This document shows, piece after piece, positions 39,182 to 47,253 of a stretch of 49,266 bases of DNA. The translations under genes and the position numbers were made by a program. Each line of letters opens with the position of its first letter. Position 1 is the stretch's first letter. This DNA comes from Ascidiaceihabitans sp047624005 (lineage in GTDB: Bacteria > Pseudomonadota > Alphaproteobacteria > Rhodobacterales > Rhodobacteraceae). The notes under the pieces were generated by a model. It had not been told where the DNA came from. It searched no databases and saw only the letters and a program-made list of their open reading frames with translations. Location: contig JBLHPE010000012.1 of NCBI GenBank assembly GCA_047624005.1, positions 1 through 49,266 on the forward strand, written 5' to 3'.

Positions 39182-40684
39182 CTACTTCTTCTTTCCGAAA
39201 CCAGAAAGACCAGAAGGCAGACCCATGCCGCCGCCCATACCACCAAGACCGGGCATTTTGCCGCCCAACTGTTTTGCTGCAGCCTCTAACGCTGCTGGGT
39301 CCATTTGGGACGGGTCCATGCCAGCGCCGCCTTTGCCGCCCATCATGCCCTTCATGGCTTGCTTTAGCATGCCACCTTTGCCCATTTTGCCCATCTTCTT
39401 CATCATGTCAGACATCTGACGCTGCATTTTCAGCAGCTTGTTCAGATCGGACACTTCCATGCCGGCACCCTTAGCGATCCGCTTTTTGCGTGACGCTTGT
39501 AGGACACCCGGATTGGCACGTTCTTTTTTGGTCATGGATTGGATCAAGGCAATTTGCTGTTTCAGCACCTTGTCATCAATCCCAGCGGCTTCGACCTGTT
39601 TGGCCATTTTGCCCATGCCAGGCATCATGCCCATCATGCCCTGCATGCCGCCCATCTTCATCATCTGTTCAAGCTGCATCTTAAGGTCGTTCATATTGAA
39701 CATACCTTTGGCCATGCGCTTCATCATGCGTTCGGCTTGTTCAGCCTCGATTGTGTCTTGGGCTTTTTCAACAAGGGCAACAATGTCACCCATGCCAAGG
39801 ATGCGGCCAGCAACACGTTCTGGTTCGAAGGTTTCAAGCGCGTCCATCTTTTCGCCAAGGCCGACGAATTTAATTGGCTTGCCTGTAACAGCGCGCATGG
39901 ACAGGGCTGCACCGCCGCGTCCGTCGCCGTCCATCCGTGTCAGAACAACGCCGGAGATACCGATGCGTTCGTCAAAGTTTTCCGCGGTGTGCACGGCGTC
40001 TTGGCCAGTCAGACCATCGACAACCAGCAATGTTTCGCGTGGGGTTGCGACGTCGCGGACAGCGGCGACTTGAACCATCAGTTCTTCGTCGATCGACAAG
40101 CGGCCCGCAGTGTCGAGCATATAAACGTCGTAGCCGCCCATTGCGGCCTGAGTTTTGGCACGTTTGGCGATTGATACGGGATCTTCGCCTTTGACGATTG
40201 GCAATGTGTCGACGCCAATTTGAACGCCAAGGATTTGCAACTGTTCCATCGCGGCCGGACGGTTAACGTCAAGTGACGCCATAAGGACTTTTTTGCCCTC
40301 GCGTTCCTTTAGACGTTTCGCCAGTTTCGCGGTTGTTGTGGTTTTACCTGAGCCTTGCAAACCAACCATCAAGATTGGGGCAGGGGGGCTGTCGATTTTC
40401 AGATGGCCCGGTTCGCCTTCGCCTTTAAGCGTGTCGATCAGCGCGTCGTGGACAATTTTGACAACCTGTTGACCTGGTGTCACGGATTTGGTGACGGCCT
40501 GACCTGTGGCTTTATCTTGGACGGCTTTTACGAAATCACGTGCCACGGGCAGCGAGACGTCGGCCTCAAGCAGTGCAACACGAACTTCGCGCAGGGCAGT
40601 TTTGACGTCTTCGTCAGACAGTGCGCCCTGTTTGGTTAGTCGGTCAAAGACGCCGGAGAGGCGTTCGGATAGATTTTCAAACAT
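39182..40684 (-). CDS. ffh: Signal recognition particle GTPase Ffh
   Basis: This is the 500-residue SRP54 homologue that binds 4.5S RNA and signal sequences. An N domain (residues 1-90) with ALLEADVSLPVARDF is followed by the G domain: GLQGSGKTTTTAKLA (108-122), DTAGR, and the TKxD-equivalent TRMDGDGRGGAALS. The M domain is Met-rich (QLEQMMKMGGMQGMMGMMPG) and ends in Gly/Met-rich repeats. AAAGGAG precedes the ATG. It is the first gene of the operon that continues to aroQ, rpsP and rimM. A structured element lies immediately upstream. Confidence 0.98.
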   Translation of the reverse strand: MFENLSERLSGVFDRLTKQGALSDEDVKTALREVRVALLEADVSLPVARDFVKAVQDKATGQAVTKSVTPGQQVVKIVHDALIDTLKGEGEPGHLKIDSPPAPILMVGLQGSGKTTTTAKLAKRLKEREGKKVLMASLDVNRPAAMEQLQILGVQIGVDTLPIVKGEDPVSIAKRAKTQAAMGGYDVYMLDTAGRLSIDEELMVQVAAVRDVATPRETLLVVDGLTGQDAVHTAENFDERIGISGVVLTRMDGDGRGGAALSMRAVTGKPIKFVGLGEKMDALETFEPERVAGRILGMGDIVALVEKAQDTIEAEQAERMMKRMAKGMFNMNDLKMQLEQMMKMGGMQGMMGMMPGMGKMAKQVEAAGIDDKVLKQQIALIQSMTKKERANPGVLQASRKKRIAKGAGMEVSDLNKLLKMQRQMSDMMKKMGKMGKGGMLKQAMKGMMGGKGGAGMDPSQMDPAALEAAAKQLGGKMPGLGGMGGGMGLPSGLSGFGKKK

Positions 40685-40743
40685 GCCAAGGCTCCTTTGC
40701 CTGATTAGTGTTAACCCCTAGATAGGAAGGGGCAGTGAGGATT

Positions 40744-40855
40744 GCATCAACGTGATGCGAAATACAGTTTTACCCCCACGGGCGAAACTCGCTGGTGGGG
40801 GGCGATCCTTGGTCGTCCAAGGACCGGAAGGTTTGATGCTTCCGGACGTTGATGC
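40744..40855. promoter_or_regulatory. Multi-stem structured element upstream of ffh
   Basis: Four stems nest in 112 bases. The outer 10-bp pairing is GCATCAACGT (40744-40753) with ACGTTGATGC (40846-40855). Inside are CCCCCAC/GTGGGGG (40773-40779/40795-40801) with inner GCGA/TCGC, then TCCTTGG/CCAAGGA (40806-40823), then CCGGAAG/CTTCCGG (40824-40845). The first six bases of the outer stem can instead pair locally with TGATGC (40753-40758), so two structures compete. It lies 60-170 bp upstream of ffh. It may be the ffh leader or an independent RNA, and strand is not certain. Confidence 0.65.
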
Positions 40856-40892
40856 GGATTTAGGCGGTTGGGTGGTTGGAGTCAACAGGAAT

Positions 40893-40916
40893 GGGGCAGA
40901 GAGTTGGCTCTGCCCC
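40893..40916 (-). terminator. Hairpin downstream of azoR
   Basis: GGGGCAGAG (40893-40901) and CTCTGCCCC (40908-40916) form a 9-bp perfect stem with a 6-nt loop, 17 bp after the azoR stop. There is no T-tract on either strand, so it may be a Rho-assisted or mRNA-end hairpin rather than an intrinsic terminator. Confidence 0.5.
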
Positions 40917-40933
40917 GATCTGTGCCCGTAGCG

Positions 40934-41512
40934 TTACGCTGCGATGGCTTCGATTTGTTCATTGGCCGCTTTGATGGCTGCATCGCTGTTGGCTGCGGTG
41001 CCTTCAGCGCTAATGAATGTTACGTCGGTGATCCCTATAAACCCTAGCATTGTGCGCATGTAGGGACTGGCATGATCCATTGGTGAGCCAAACGGCACGC
41101 CGCCTGATGCAATGACGACGATGGCCCGCTTTCCGGTCATCAACCCGTTTGGCCCCTTTTCGGTATATTCAAACGTGTGGCCTGCACGGCAAACCAGATC
41201 TATCCATGCTTTGAGGCTGGCAGGGATGCCAAAATTGTACATGGCAACGCCGATTACCAGCGTGTCGGAATCTTTGATTTCTTGGATCAGTTTTGTTGAA
41301 ACCGCCAGTGTTTTAGTTTGCTCAGATGTGAGGTTTTCGGCTGGAGTCCAGTTCGCACCAAGCCATTCAGGGGAAAGCTGTTGCAGGGGCTGTTCAAGCA
41401 GGTCGCGGTGCGTCGCTTTTCCACCAAGTTTGGTTACGATTTTCGCAGATAGTTCACGTGAAATGGACCCTTCGGCGCGACCTGAGCTATCGATGTGTAG
41501 GATGTGTGTCAT
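40934..41512 (-). CDS. azoR: FMN-dependent NADH azoreductase AzoR
   Basis: This 192-residue flavodoxin-fold quinone/azo reductase starts MTHILHIDSSGRAEGSISRE. The flavin-binding loop is VIGVAMYNFGIPASLKAWID, and RAIVVIASGGVPFGSPMDH follows. The ATG at 41512 has AAGGA at 8 bp. The longer open frame extends into the divergent lysR gene and is not real. It is divergent from a LysR regulator, which is probably its controller, as in other azoR/LysR pairs. Confidence 0.95.
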   Translation of the reverse strand: MTHILHIDSSGRAEGSISRELSAKIVTKLGGKATHRDLLEQPLQQLSPEWLGANWTPAENLTSEQTKTLAVSTKLIQEIKDSDTLVIGVAMYNFGIPASLKAWIDLVCRAGHTFEYTEKGPNGLMTGKRAIVVIASGGVPFGSPMDHASPYMRTMLGFIGITDVTFISAEGTAANSDAAIKAANEQIEAIAA

Positions 41513-41632
41513 GTTTGGTTCCTTGCGCTGCGCGGTGTTTTGCTTCCGACAACCTACATAGTGTTTGCAATTTTGAACGATACTGTCGTAAATCAACACG
41601 AGGTGTGTATTTTCGCACGTATCGGGGGTGAT

Positions 41633-42511
41633 ATGAACAATTGGGATGAGATAAAGACCGCCTATCAAGTTGCTCGTATGGGCACTGTCAGTGGTGCGGC
41701 CGAAGTTTTGGGTGTGCATCATGCCACCGTCATTCGCCATATTGATGCCCTTGAAGGCCAGTTGGGTGTGAAACTGTTCCAACGTCATGCCCGTGGTTAT
41801 ACTGCAACCGAAGTTGGTGATGATCTGTTTCGTGTGGCCCAAGCCACCGACGATCAGTTCAATCAATTGGTGGGTCGTATCAAAGGCCGTGGCACGGACG
41901 TGTCGGGCGAATTGGTGGTCACGTCATTGGTGTCCTTGGCCCCGCGCATGGCCCCGCTGTTGGTTGCGTTCCAACAAGAACATCCTGATGTGGTTGTCCG
42001 CTATCTGACAGGCGAGCGGTTGTTTCGTTTGGAGTACGGCGAGGCTCATGTGGCGATCCGTGCGGGCGTGGCTCCGGATCAACCAGACAATGTGGTGCAG
42101 CCGTTTGTTCGACAGCGGATGGGATTGTACGCGAGCAAATCATATGTCGCCCAATATGGTATGCCGAGCGGTGCCTCAGATTATTCTGATCATCGGTTTG
42201 TGGGGCATGACGATGATGACAGTCGCGCCCCGTTTAATCGGTGGCTGCGTGAAAAGGTGCCAGAGGCTGCGCTGACGTTTCGCAGCACGGATGTGCGCGC
42301 GCTTGAGCAGGCGGTGTTGGCGGGGGCAGGAATTGGTTTTATTCCCGTTACAGATGGCGAGGCCAATCCTGATCTGATCGAGGTATTCCCCCATCAAGAG
42401 GAATGGTCTGGCCCGTTGTGGTTGGTCACTCACGTTGATCTGCACCGGACCACCAAGGTGCAAGCGTTTCTGAATTTCCTCAAAGAACACTCGAAAGAGT
42501 GGGGCGACTGA
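41633..42511 (+). CDS. LysR-family transcriptional regulator
   Basis: This 292-residue regulator has an N-terminal winged helix (residues about 2-60: VARMGTVSGAAEVLGVHHAT, VIRHIDALEGQLGVKLFQRH) and a periplasmic-binding-protein-like effector domain. The ATG at 41633 follows GGGGGTGAT. It is divergent from azoR across 120 bp. That gap contains ACGA-N5-TCGT (41577-41589), which fits a LysR-type dyad near the azoR promoter. The effector may be a quinone or electrophile. Confidence 0.92.
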   Translation: MNNWDEIKTAYQVARMGTVSGAAEVLGVHHATVIRHIDALEGQLGVKLFQRHARGYTATEVGDDLFRVAQATDDQFNQLVGRIKGRGTDVSGELVVTSLVSLAPRMAPLLVAFQQEHPDVVVRYLTGERLFRLEYGEAHVAIRAGVAPDQPDNVVQPFVRQRMGLYASKSYVAQYGMPSGASDYSDHRFVGHDDDDSRAPFNRWLREKVPEAALTFRSTDVRALEQAVLAGAGIGFIPVTDGEANPDLIEVFPHQEEWSGPLWLVTHVDLHRTTKVQAFLNFLKEHSKEWGD

Positions 42512-42513
42512 TT

Positions 42514-43404
42514 GTGCACATGACACCTGCGCGCCAAGGCCATCTGGCGATGTTATGTTTCTCTATGTTGGTGGCAGGGTCCTTTTCCTTGGGGTCATTG
42601 GCTGCAAATGAGATCGCGCCGGGGGCATTGAATGCTGTGCGCTTTGCTTTGGCTGCCTTTGCGATTGGGATTGCCGTTGCGTTGACGGGCGTTTTTCAAC
42701 GATCTGCGTTCCAAGCCCCTTGGCGTTATATGGCGTTGGGTGGCATTTTTGGAACCTATTTTGTCCTAATGTTTGAGGGGCTAAAAACGGCCCCTCCCAT
42801 CAGTGCAGCCGCAGTGTTCACCCTGATCCCTATTATGGCCGCTGGCTTTGGCTGGATATTGCTGCGTCAGGTTTTGACCAGGCGTATGGCTGTTGCATTG
42901 AGCATCGGAGCAGTGGGCGCGCTTTGGGTGATCTTTCGGGCTGACGTCACAGCATTGCTGGCGTTCGAGATTGGACGCGGAGAACTGATCTTTTTTATCG
43001 GCTGTGGGTTTCATGCGTTCTATACCCCGTTGGTGCGCAAATTGAACCGTGGTGAGCCTGCGCTTGTATTCACCTTTGGGGTTCTGTTGGCAGGATGTTT
43101 GCTGATCACGATCTACAGTTGGGGTGACCTGCGCGCGACCGATTGGATCGCGTTGCCGCCGATTGTTTGGATCACGATCATATATGTAGCGCTTTGTGCC
43201 AGCGCGATGACGTTTGTGTTGATGCAATTTGCGACGATGCGGCTGCCGTCAGCAAAAGTAATGGCCTATACATACCTTACCCCCAGTTGGGTGATTTTGT
43301 GGGAAATCGCGTTGGGGAATAGTGTTCCGACAGCGTGGGTCTTGGGTGGCATCGGGCTGACAATAGCGGCACTGTTGATGCTGCTTCGGGATGAAGCTGG
43401 TTAA
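42514..43404 (+). CDS. DMT-family (EamA) transporter
   Basis: This is a roughly 296-residue inner-membrane protein with about ten hydrophobic helices in two EamA halves. LGSLAANEIAPGALNAVRFA in helix 1-2 and PPISAAAVFTLIPIMAAGFG in the first half are typical, and FATMRLPSAKVMAYTYLTPS ends the second half. The GTG at 42514 has GGGG 9 bp upstream. An ATG at 42520 is possible. The start follows the lysR stop by 2 bp, so it is probably co-transcribed with it. Substrate unknown. Confidence 0.88.
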   Translation: MHMTPARQGHLAMLCFSMLVAGSFSLGSLAANEIAPGALNAVRFALAAFAIGIAVALTGVFQRSAFQAPWRYMALGGIFGTYFVLMFEGLKTAPPISAAAVFTLIPIMAAGFGWILLRQVLTRRMAVALSIGAVGALWVIFRADVTALLAFEIGRGELIFFIGCGFHAFYTPLVRKLNRGEPALVFTFGVLLAGCLLITIYSWGDLRATDWIALPPIVWITIIYVALCASAMTFVLMQFATMRLPSAKVMAYTYLTPSWVILWEIALGNSVPTAWVLGGIGLTIAALLMLLRDEAG

Positions 43405-43513
43405 GCACTTTGCACCGCGTCTAGTAACTATATTCCGCAGTCTCATTAACGCTCCTTTTATTCTTCGGCGCTACAACACGGTCCTATAACCGGTATCCGT
43501 GAGGACGATTGTA

Positions 43514-44572
43514 GTGATTAATCTTGATACAACGTCACTTAGTTACTTCGATGTTCCGGCCTTCATAATGGAGGTCGATGACGAAGGGCGTGCCGTGTAT
43601 TGCGTGGTCAATCAGAAGTGGTGCGACGGTGCCAAACGGGTGTCAGAAGATGTGGTGGGCAAAACGGCTGAAGACCTTTTTGGCAGTCATTTAGGGCAGG
43701 CGGCCCAAATGCGGCATATGGAAGTTATTCGTTCAGGTGAGAAGCTGACTTACGATGTGGTGATCCCCGTAGGTGATCGCAATCATAACTTCCGCACAAC
43801 CTTGGTTCCAGTTTTTGATTACACGCGGCGTGTCACCCAACTTGTCGGTGTTTCGTTTGATCGAACGGCCGAGGCGGAAGGGGCCGCAATGCAAGCCCGC
43901 CTTGCGGCAGCGAATGCTGATATTGAGCGGTTTATTTCAATTGCAGCGCATGACTTAAGGACGCCGATGTACAACATCAAAAGCCTCGCGGAGATGTTAC
44001 GCGAGGATTTCGAGGATCAAGGGGATGGAAAGCTTGAACTGATCGATATTCTGGCAACGGTTGCGGTAAAGGCTACGGCGCTGATCACTGATATTTTGGC
44101 CCATGCGCAGGCATCTACAGCAATCAAATTAGAAGAGACGTTTGATGTTGCCCAGCTTTCTAACGATATCCTTGTGACCCTTGATCCCTTAAATCTGCAC
44201 GAACTCAATATTAGCTGTCAGTGGGTTTCAGCAGATAAGACAGCAGTACAGATAGCGTTGCGCAATCTGTACGATAACGCGATCAAACACTCGGGCCAGA
44301 ATGTTGTCGAGTTGTCAGTCGGGGTAAGTTCCATTGATAAAGAGACCTTGGAATTTTCGGTGCAAGACAACGGTGTTGGCTTTAATGATCCAGCTGTCGC
44401 CTTCCTTGATGGTGGAAACCTTCGCATAGACAGTGGATTTGGTTTGCTTGGTGTACGGCGCCTGATCACAGCGCGTGGCGGCGAAATTGGAGCTGAAAAC
44501 TTGCCAGATGAGAAAGGCAGCGTCATTCGCTTCACAATGCAGGGCCACTTGGTTCAGCGTCCTTTGAAATAG
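43514..44572 (+). CDS. PAS-containing sensor histidine kinase (orphan)
   Basis: This roughly 352-residue soluble kinase has no membrane helices. A PAS domain spans about residues 10-115. A coiled linker is followed by the dimerisation helix with phosphoacceptor His146 (AAHDLRTPMYNI). The ATPase domain has the N box around NLYDNAIKHS (Asn255), G1 DNGVG at 285-289 and G2 GFGLLG at 308-313. GTG 43514 is chosen because GAGG lies 9 bp upstream. No response regulator gene is adjacent. It could sense a cytoplasmic ligand or redox state. Confidence 0.9.
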   Translation: MINLDTTSLSYFDVPAFIMEVDDEGRAVYCVVNQKWCDGAKRVSEDVVGKTAEDLFGSHLGQAAQMRHMEVIRSGEKLTYDVVIPVGDRNHNFRTTLVPVFDYTRRVTQLVGVSFDRTAEAEGAAMQARLAAANADIERFISIAAHDLRTPMYNIKSLAEMLREDFEDQGDGKLELIDILATVAVKATALITDILAHAQASTAIKLEETFDVAQLSNDILVTLDPLNLHELNISCQWVSADKTAVQIALRNLYDNAIKHSGQNVVELSVGVSSIDKETLEFSVQDNGVGFNDPAVAFLDGGNLRIDSGFGLLGVRRLITARGGEIGAENLPDEKGSVIRFTMQGHLVQRPLK

Positions 44573-44635
44573 GCGCGGTGATTTAAGCGCGGTAATTTGA
44601 CAAAGACGCACCTCCTTCAAAGTAGGTGTTATGAA

Positions 44636-44965
44636 TTAAAGCTGCCCATCAAGTTCAGTTTCAAGAAACCGCTCAAATGCATCCAAATTGACCGGCTCGA
44701 ACTGTCCAAAACCTTGCATCCAAACAGATGCGTTTTTCATCGCGTCAGGTTCTAGCTTGCACCATTTCACCCGCCCGCGTTTTTCCTGCGCAATCAAGCC
44801 AGCCTTCATCAGGATTGTCAGATGTTTGGACACGGCAGCCAATGACATCTCAAAGGGGTCAGCCACATCGGTTACAGCCATGTCGTCTTCCAACAGCATG
44901 GTCAGGATCGCACGACGTGTCGGATCGGAGAGGGCAGCAAAGATGGAGTCTAGTTTATGGCTCAT
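44636..44965 (-). CDS. ArsR-family winged-helix regulator
   Basis: This 109-residue DNA-binding protein starts MSHKLDSIFAALSDPTRRAI, the typical ArsR N-terminus. The recognition helix region is VTDVADPFEMSLAAVSKHLT, followed by the wing (LIAQEKRGRVKWCKLEP). No metal-binding Cys pair of the ArsR/SmtB type is seen, so the signal is unknown. The ATG at 44965 is conserved in position but its ribosome-binding site (AAAGGG) is close. The open frame further upstream is not ArsR-like. Confidence 0.88.
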   Translation of the reverse strand: MSHKLDSIFAALSDPTRRAILTMLLEDDMAVTDVADPFEMSLAAVSKHLTILMKAGLIAQEKRGRVKWCKLEPDAMKNASVWMQGFGQFEPVNLDAFERFLETELDGQL

Positions 44966-45136
44966 CCCTTTGCTTTGCCCAAGGTGCGGGCAATCGTCAA
45001 CCAAATGGTTGAATGTCCTATAAAAGGTCATAAAGGTGAAAAGGAGTTGCGACAGAATGGCTCGCAAACATCGATGCGACGGAAATTCGTTTAAAAACAT
45101 TAGGTTAAATGGTGTGTCGGGTGCGTGCTCAAGCTG

Positions 45137-45165
45137 TTGACTCGGAGCCCAGCCGCCATTAGCAC
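45137..45165 (+). promoter_or_regulatory. Candidate promoter of the F0 ATP synthase operon
   Basis: TTGACT (45137-45142) and TAGCAC (45160-45165) are 17 bp apart, about 30 bp upstream of the atpI GTG start. The -35 is good and the -10 weak. Confidence 0.35.
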
Positions 45166-45196
45166 TCCATCAAGATTTCTAACTGGGGAAAACCGC

Positions 45197-45550
45197 GTGA
45201 GCGATCCTGATCATCAGCAGCAAATGCAGCAGCTTGAGGCCAAGATCGCAGCGGTGAAGAAGGCTAATTCGCCTGACCCCAAGCAGGAAGAGCATTATTC
45301 TCAAGCGCAGCATGCGTGGCGGATGGTGATAGAGTTGGTGGCCGGTCTGGGGATCGGTTTTGGCATAGGGTACGGGTTAGATTACCTGTTTGGGACACTT
45401 CCCATCTTTATGTTGATCTTCACCGTTCTGGGTCTGGTGGCCGGGGTCAAAACGATGATCCGCAGTGCCAACGAGATGCAGGAACAGCAATTGGCCGAAT
45501 TGGCCACGAATGACGATGCGGGATCACCCCGCAAAGATGAGGGAGCCTGA
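45197..45550 (+). CDS. atpI: F0F1 ATP synthase-associated protein AtpI
   Basis: This 117-residue membrane protein assists c-ring assembly and Mg uptake in other bacteria. The hydrophilic N-terminus (VSDPDHQQQMQQLEAKIAAV) is followed by two hydrophobic helices, MVIELVAGLGIGFGIGYGLD and LPIFMLIFTVLGLVAGVKTM, with a conserved glycine-rich pattern. The GTG at 45197 follows GGGGAAAACC. It is the first gene of the F0 operon, and atpB begins 2 bp after its stop. Confidence 0.9.
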   Translation: MSDPDHQQQMQQLEAKIAAVKKANSPDPKQEEHYSQAQHAWRMVIELVAGLGIGFGIGYGLDYLFGTLPIFMLIFTVLGLVAGVKTMIRSANEMQEQQLAELATNDDAGSPRKDEGA

Positions 45551-45552
45551 AA

Positions 45553-46308
45553 ATGGCAAGCGAAGCAAAAGGCGAAAGCTCTGGCGGGTTGGAATTCCAC
45601 CCAATGGACCAATTCAATATTGAATCGCTGTTTGGCGGTTCGATCTCTTGGTACACACCTACAAACGCAACGCTTTGGATGGGACTGGCGATTGTCGCCG
45701 TGTTCTGCCTGATGGTTTTGACCACGAACAAACGTTCGATGATCCCTTCACGTGGCCAGTCGGTTGCTGAACTGGCTTACGGCTTTGTTTATAAGATGGT
45801 TGAAGACGTGTCTGGCAAAGACGGCGTCGTTTACTTCCCATACATCATGACATTGTTCATGTTTATCGTTTGCGCCAACTTCCTTGGCCTGATCCCAATG
45901 TCCTTCACAACGACCTCCCACTTTGCGGTAACAGTTGTTTTGGCGATGGCAGTGTTCTTGACGGTAACGATCCTTGGCTTCGTCAAGAACGGCACCAAGT
46001 TTTTGGGTCTATTCTGGGTGTCTTCTGCACCGATGGCATTACGCCCAGTCCTAGCGATTATCGAGATCATTTCGTATTTCGTGCGTCCGGTCAGCCACTC
46101 CATTCGTTTGGCAGGCAACGTCATGGCGGGTCACGCTGTTATCAAGGTGTTTGCAGGTTTCGCGGCTATCGCAGTGGTAAGCCCAATCGCAATTGCCGGT
46201 ATCGCAGCAATGTACGCCTTAGAGATCTTGGTCTCTTTCATTCAGGCCTACGTATTCACAATTCTGACGTGCGTGTATCTGAAAGATGCGCTTCACCCAG
46301 GTCACTAA
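45553..46308 (+). CDS. atpB: F0 ATP synthase subunit a
   Basis: This is a 251-residue proton-channel subunit with about five to six membrane helices. The essential Arg185 is in SHSIRLAGNVMAGHAVIKVF. The C-terminal helix reads AMYALEILVSFIQAYVFTIL. The N-terminal FHPMDQFNIESLFGG faces the periplasm. It is complete and follows atpI at 2 bp. Confidence 0.97.
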   Translation: MASEAKGESSGGLEFHPMDQFNIESLFGGSISWYTPTNATLWMGLAIVAVFCLMVLTTNKRSMIPSRGQSVAELAYGFVYKMVEDVSGKDGVVYFPYIMTLFMFIVCANFLGLIPMSFTTTSHFAVTVVLAMAVFLTVTILGFVKNGTKFLGLFWVSSAPMALRPVLAIIEIISYFVRPVSHSIRLAGNVMAGHAVIKVFAGFAAIAVVSPIAIAGIAAMYALEILVSFIQAYVFTILTCVYLKDALHPGH

Positions 46309-46380
46309 CGAACGACTTTCTAACAACGGCGGACATTCGTTCGCTTACCAATCTAACTTCCAATCGTAAGGAGATTTCAC

Positions 46381-46605
46381 ATGGAAGGTGAACTAGCACA
46401 CATCGGCGCAGGCCTCGCAGCAATCGGATCCGGCGCAGCCGCAATCGGTGTTGGTAACGTTGCAGGCAACTTTTTGGCAGGCGCATTGCGCAACCCATCC
46501 GCAGCAGCATCACAAACAGCGACACTGTTTATCGGTATCGCGTTCGCAGAAGCTTTGGGGATCTTTTCGTTCCTCGTCGCTCTGTTGCTGATGTTTGCTG
46601 TCTAA
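46381..46605 (+). CDS. atpE: F0 ATP synthase subunit c
   Basis: This 74-residue two-helix hairpin forms the rotor ring. The polar loop Arg37-Asn-Pro39 and the proton-carrying Glu57 (IGIAFAEALG) are in place. The N-terminal helix is glycine/alanine-rich (GAGLAAIGSGAAAIGVGNVA). AAGGAG precedes the ATG. The downstream 115-bp gap contains two hairpins, described separately, which may raise c-subunit expression relative to the b' and b genes. Confidence 0.98.
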   Translation: MEGELAHIGAGLAAIGSGAAAIGVGNVAGNFLAGALRNPSAAASQTATLFIGIAFAEALGIFSFLVALLLMFAV

Positions 46606-46657
46606 GACAGTCTAAACAACAGCGTTGTTTGTACACGAGTGCAGACGACATGTTCCT

Positions 46658-46705
46658 TACGGTCGGGCGGTGCATTTCGATGCCCCGCCCGATGTAATGA
46701 CCGTA
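46658..46705 (+). promoter_or_regulatory. Two-part hairpin with a UUCG tetraloop between atpE and the b' gene
   Basis: CGGGCGG (46664-46670) pairs with CCGCCCG (46685-46691), then GCAT/ATGC (46672-46675/46680-46683) closes a TTCG tetraloop. The outer TACGGT (46658-46663) pairs with ACCGTA (46700-46705), leaving an 8-nt bulge. There is no T-tract, so it is more likely an mRNA-stabilising or processing element than a terminator. A further hairpin AAACAAC/GTTGTTT (46614-46630) precedes it. Confidence 0.75.
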
Positions 46706-46720
46706 CAAACGGAGACCAAA

Positions 46721-47248
46721 ATGGCAACCGATACACACAGTGCCGCTGAGGCTGCCGGTCCCGGCATGCCACAACTGGACTTCTCGACATGGGGCAATCA
46801 GATCTTCTGGTTGGTTATCACCCTTGTTGTGATCTATCTTATTCTGTCCCGCGTGGCGTTGCCGCGTATCGCTTCGGTTTTGGCCGAACGTCAGGGGACC
46901 ATTACAAATGACATCGCCGCAGCTGAAGATTTGAAAGCCAAAGCACTGGACGCAGAAGCGGCCTATGACAAAGCATTGGTTGATGCCCGCGCCGAAGCAG
47001 GCCGCATTGCGGCTGAAGCCAAAGCGGGCATTCAAGCCGACTTGGATGCAGCTATCGCGAAGGCTGACACCAAGATCGCTACCAAGGCTGCCCAAGGCGA
47101 AAAAGTCATTGCAGAAATTCGTGCAGGCGCTTTGGTGAACGTCAAAGACGTGGCCAAAGACACTGCAAAAGAAATCGTTGCAGCCATGGGTGGCAAGGCC
47201 GATGCTAAAACCATCACCGCCGCCGTGACCGCGCGGATGAAAGGGTAA
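46721..47248 (+). CDS. atpF': F0 ATP synthase subunit b'
   Basis: This is a 175-residue stalk subunit typical of phototrophs and alphaproteobacteria, forming a heterodimer with b. A single membrane helix (GNQIFWLVITLVVIYLILSR) is followed by a long charged coiled coil rich in Ala/Glu/Lys. The start at 46721 follows GGAGACC; the longer frame covers the intergenic hairpin. The stop overlaps the first atpF ATG. Confidence 0.94.
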   Translation: MATDTHSAAEAAGPGMPQLDFSTWGNQIFWLVITLVVIYLILSRVALPRIASVLAERQGTITNDIAAAEDLKAKALDAEAAYDKALVDARAEAGRIAAEAKAGIQADLDAAIAKADTKIATKAAQGEKVIAEIRAGALVNVKDVAKDTAKEIVAAMGGKADAKTITAAVTARMKG

Positions 47249-47253
47249 TGATC

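Noticed and set aside
40800..40850. 4.5S/SRP RNA candidate next to ffh (GACCGGAAGG resembles the SRP loop)
   Set aside because: The conserved domain IV partner (AGCAG side) is absent, and CCGGAAG is fully used in a perfect hairpin with CTTCCGG.
41513..41866. N-terminal extension of azoR by 118 codons
   Set aside because: It runs antisense through the lysR start region, and AzoR proteins start at MTHILHIDSSG.
45137..45175. CIRCE/HrcA site suggested by TTAGCACTC near atpI
   Set aside because: The inverted partner GAGTGCTAA is absent; the bases are better read as a weak -10 region.
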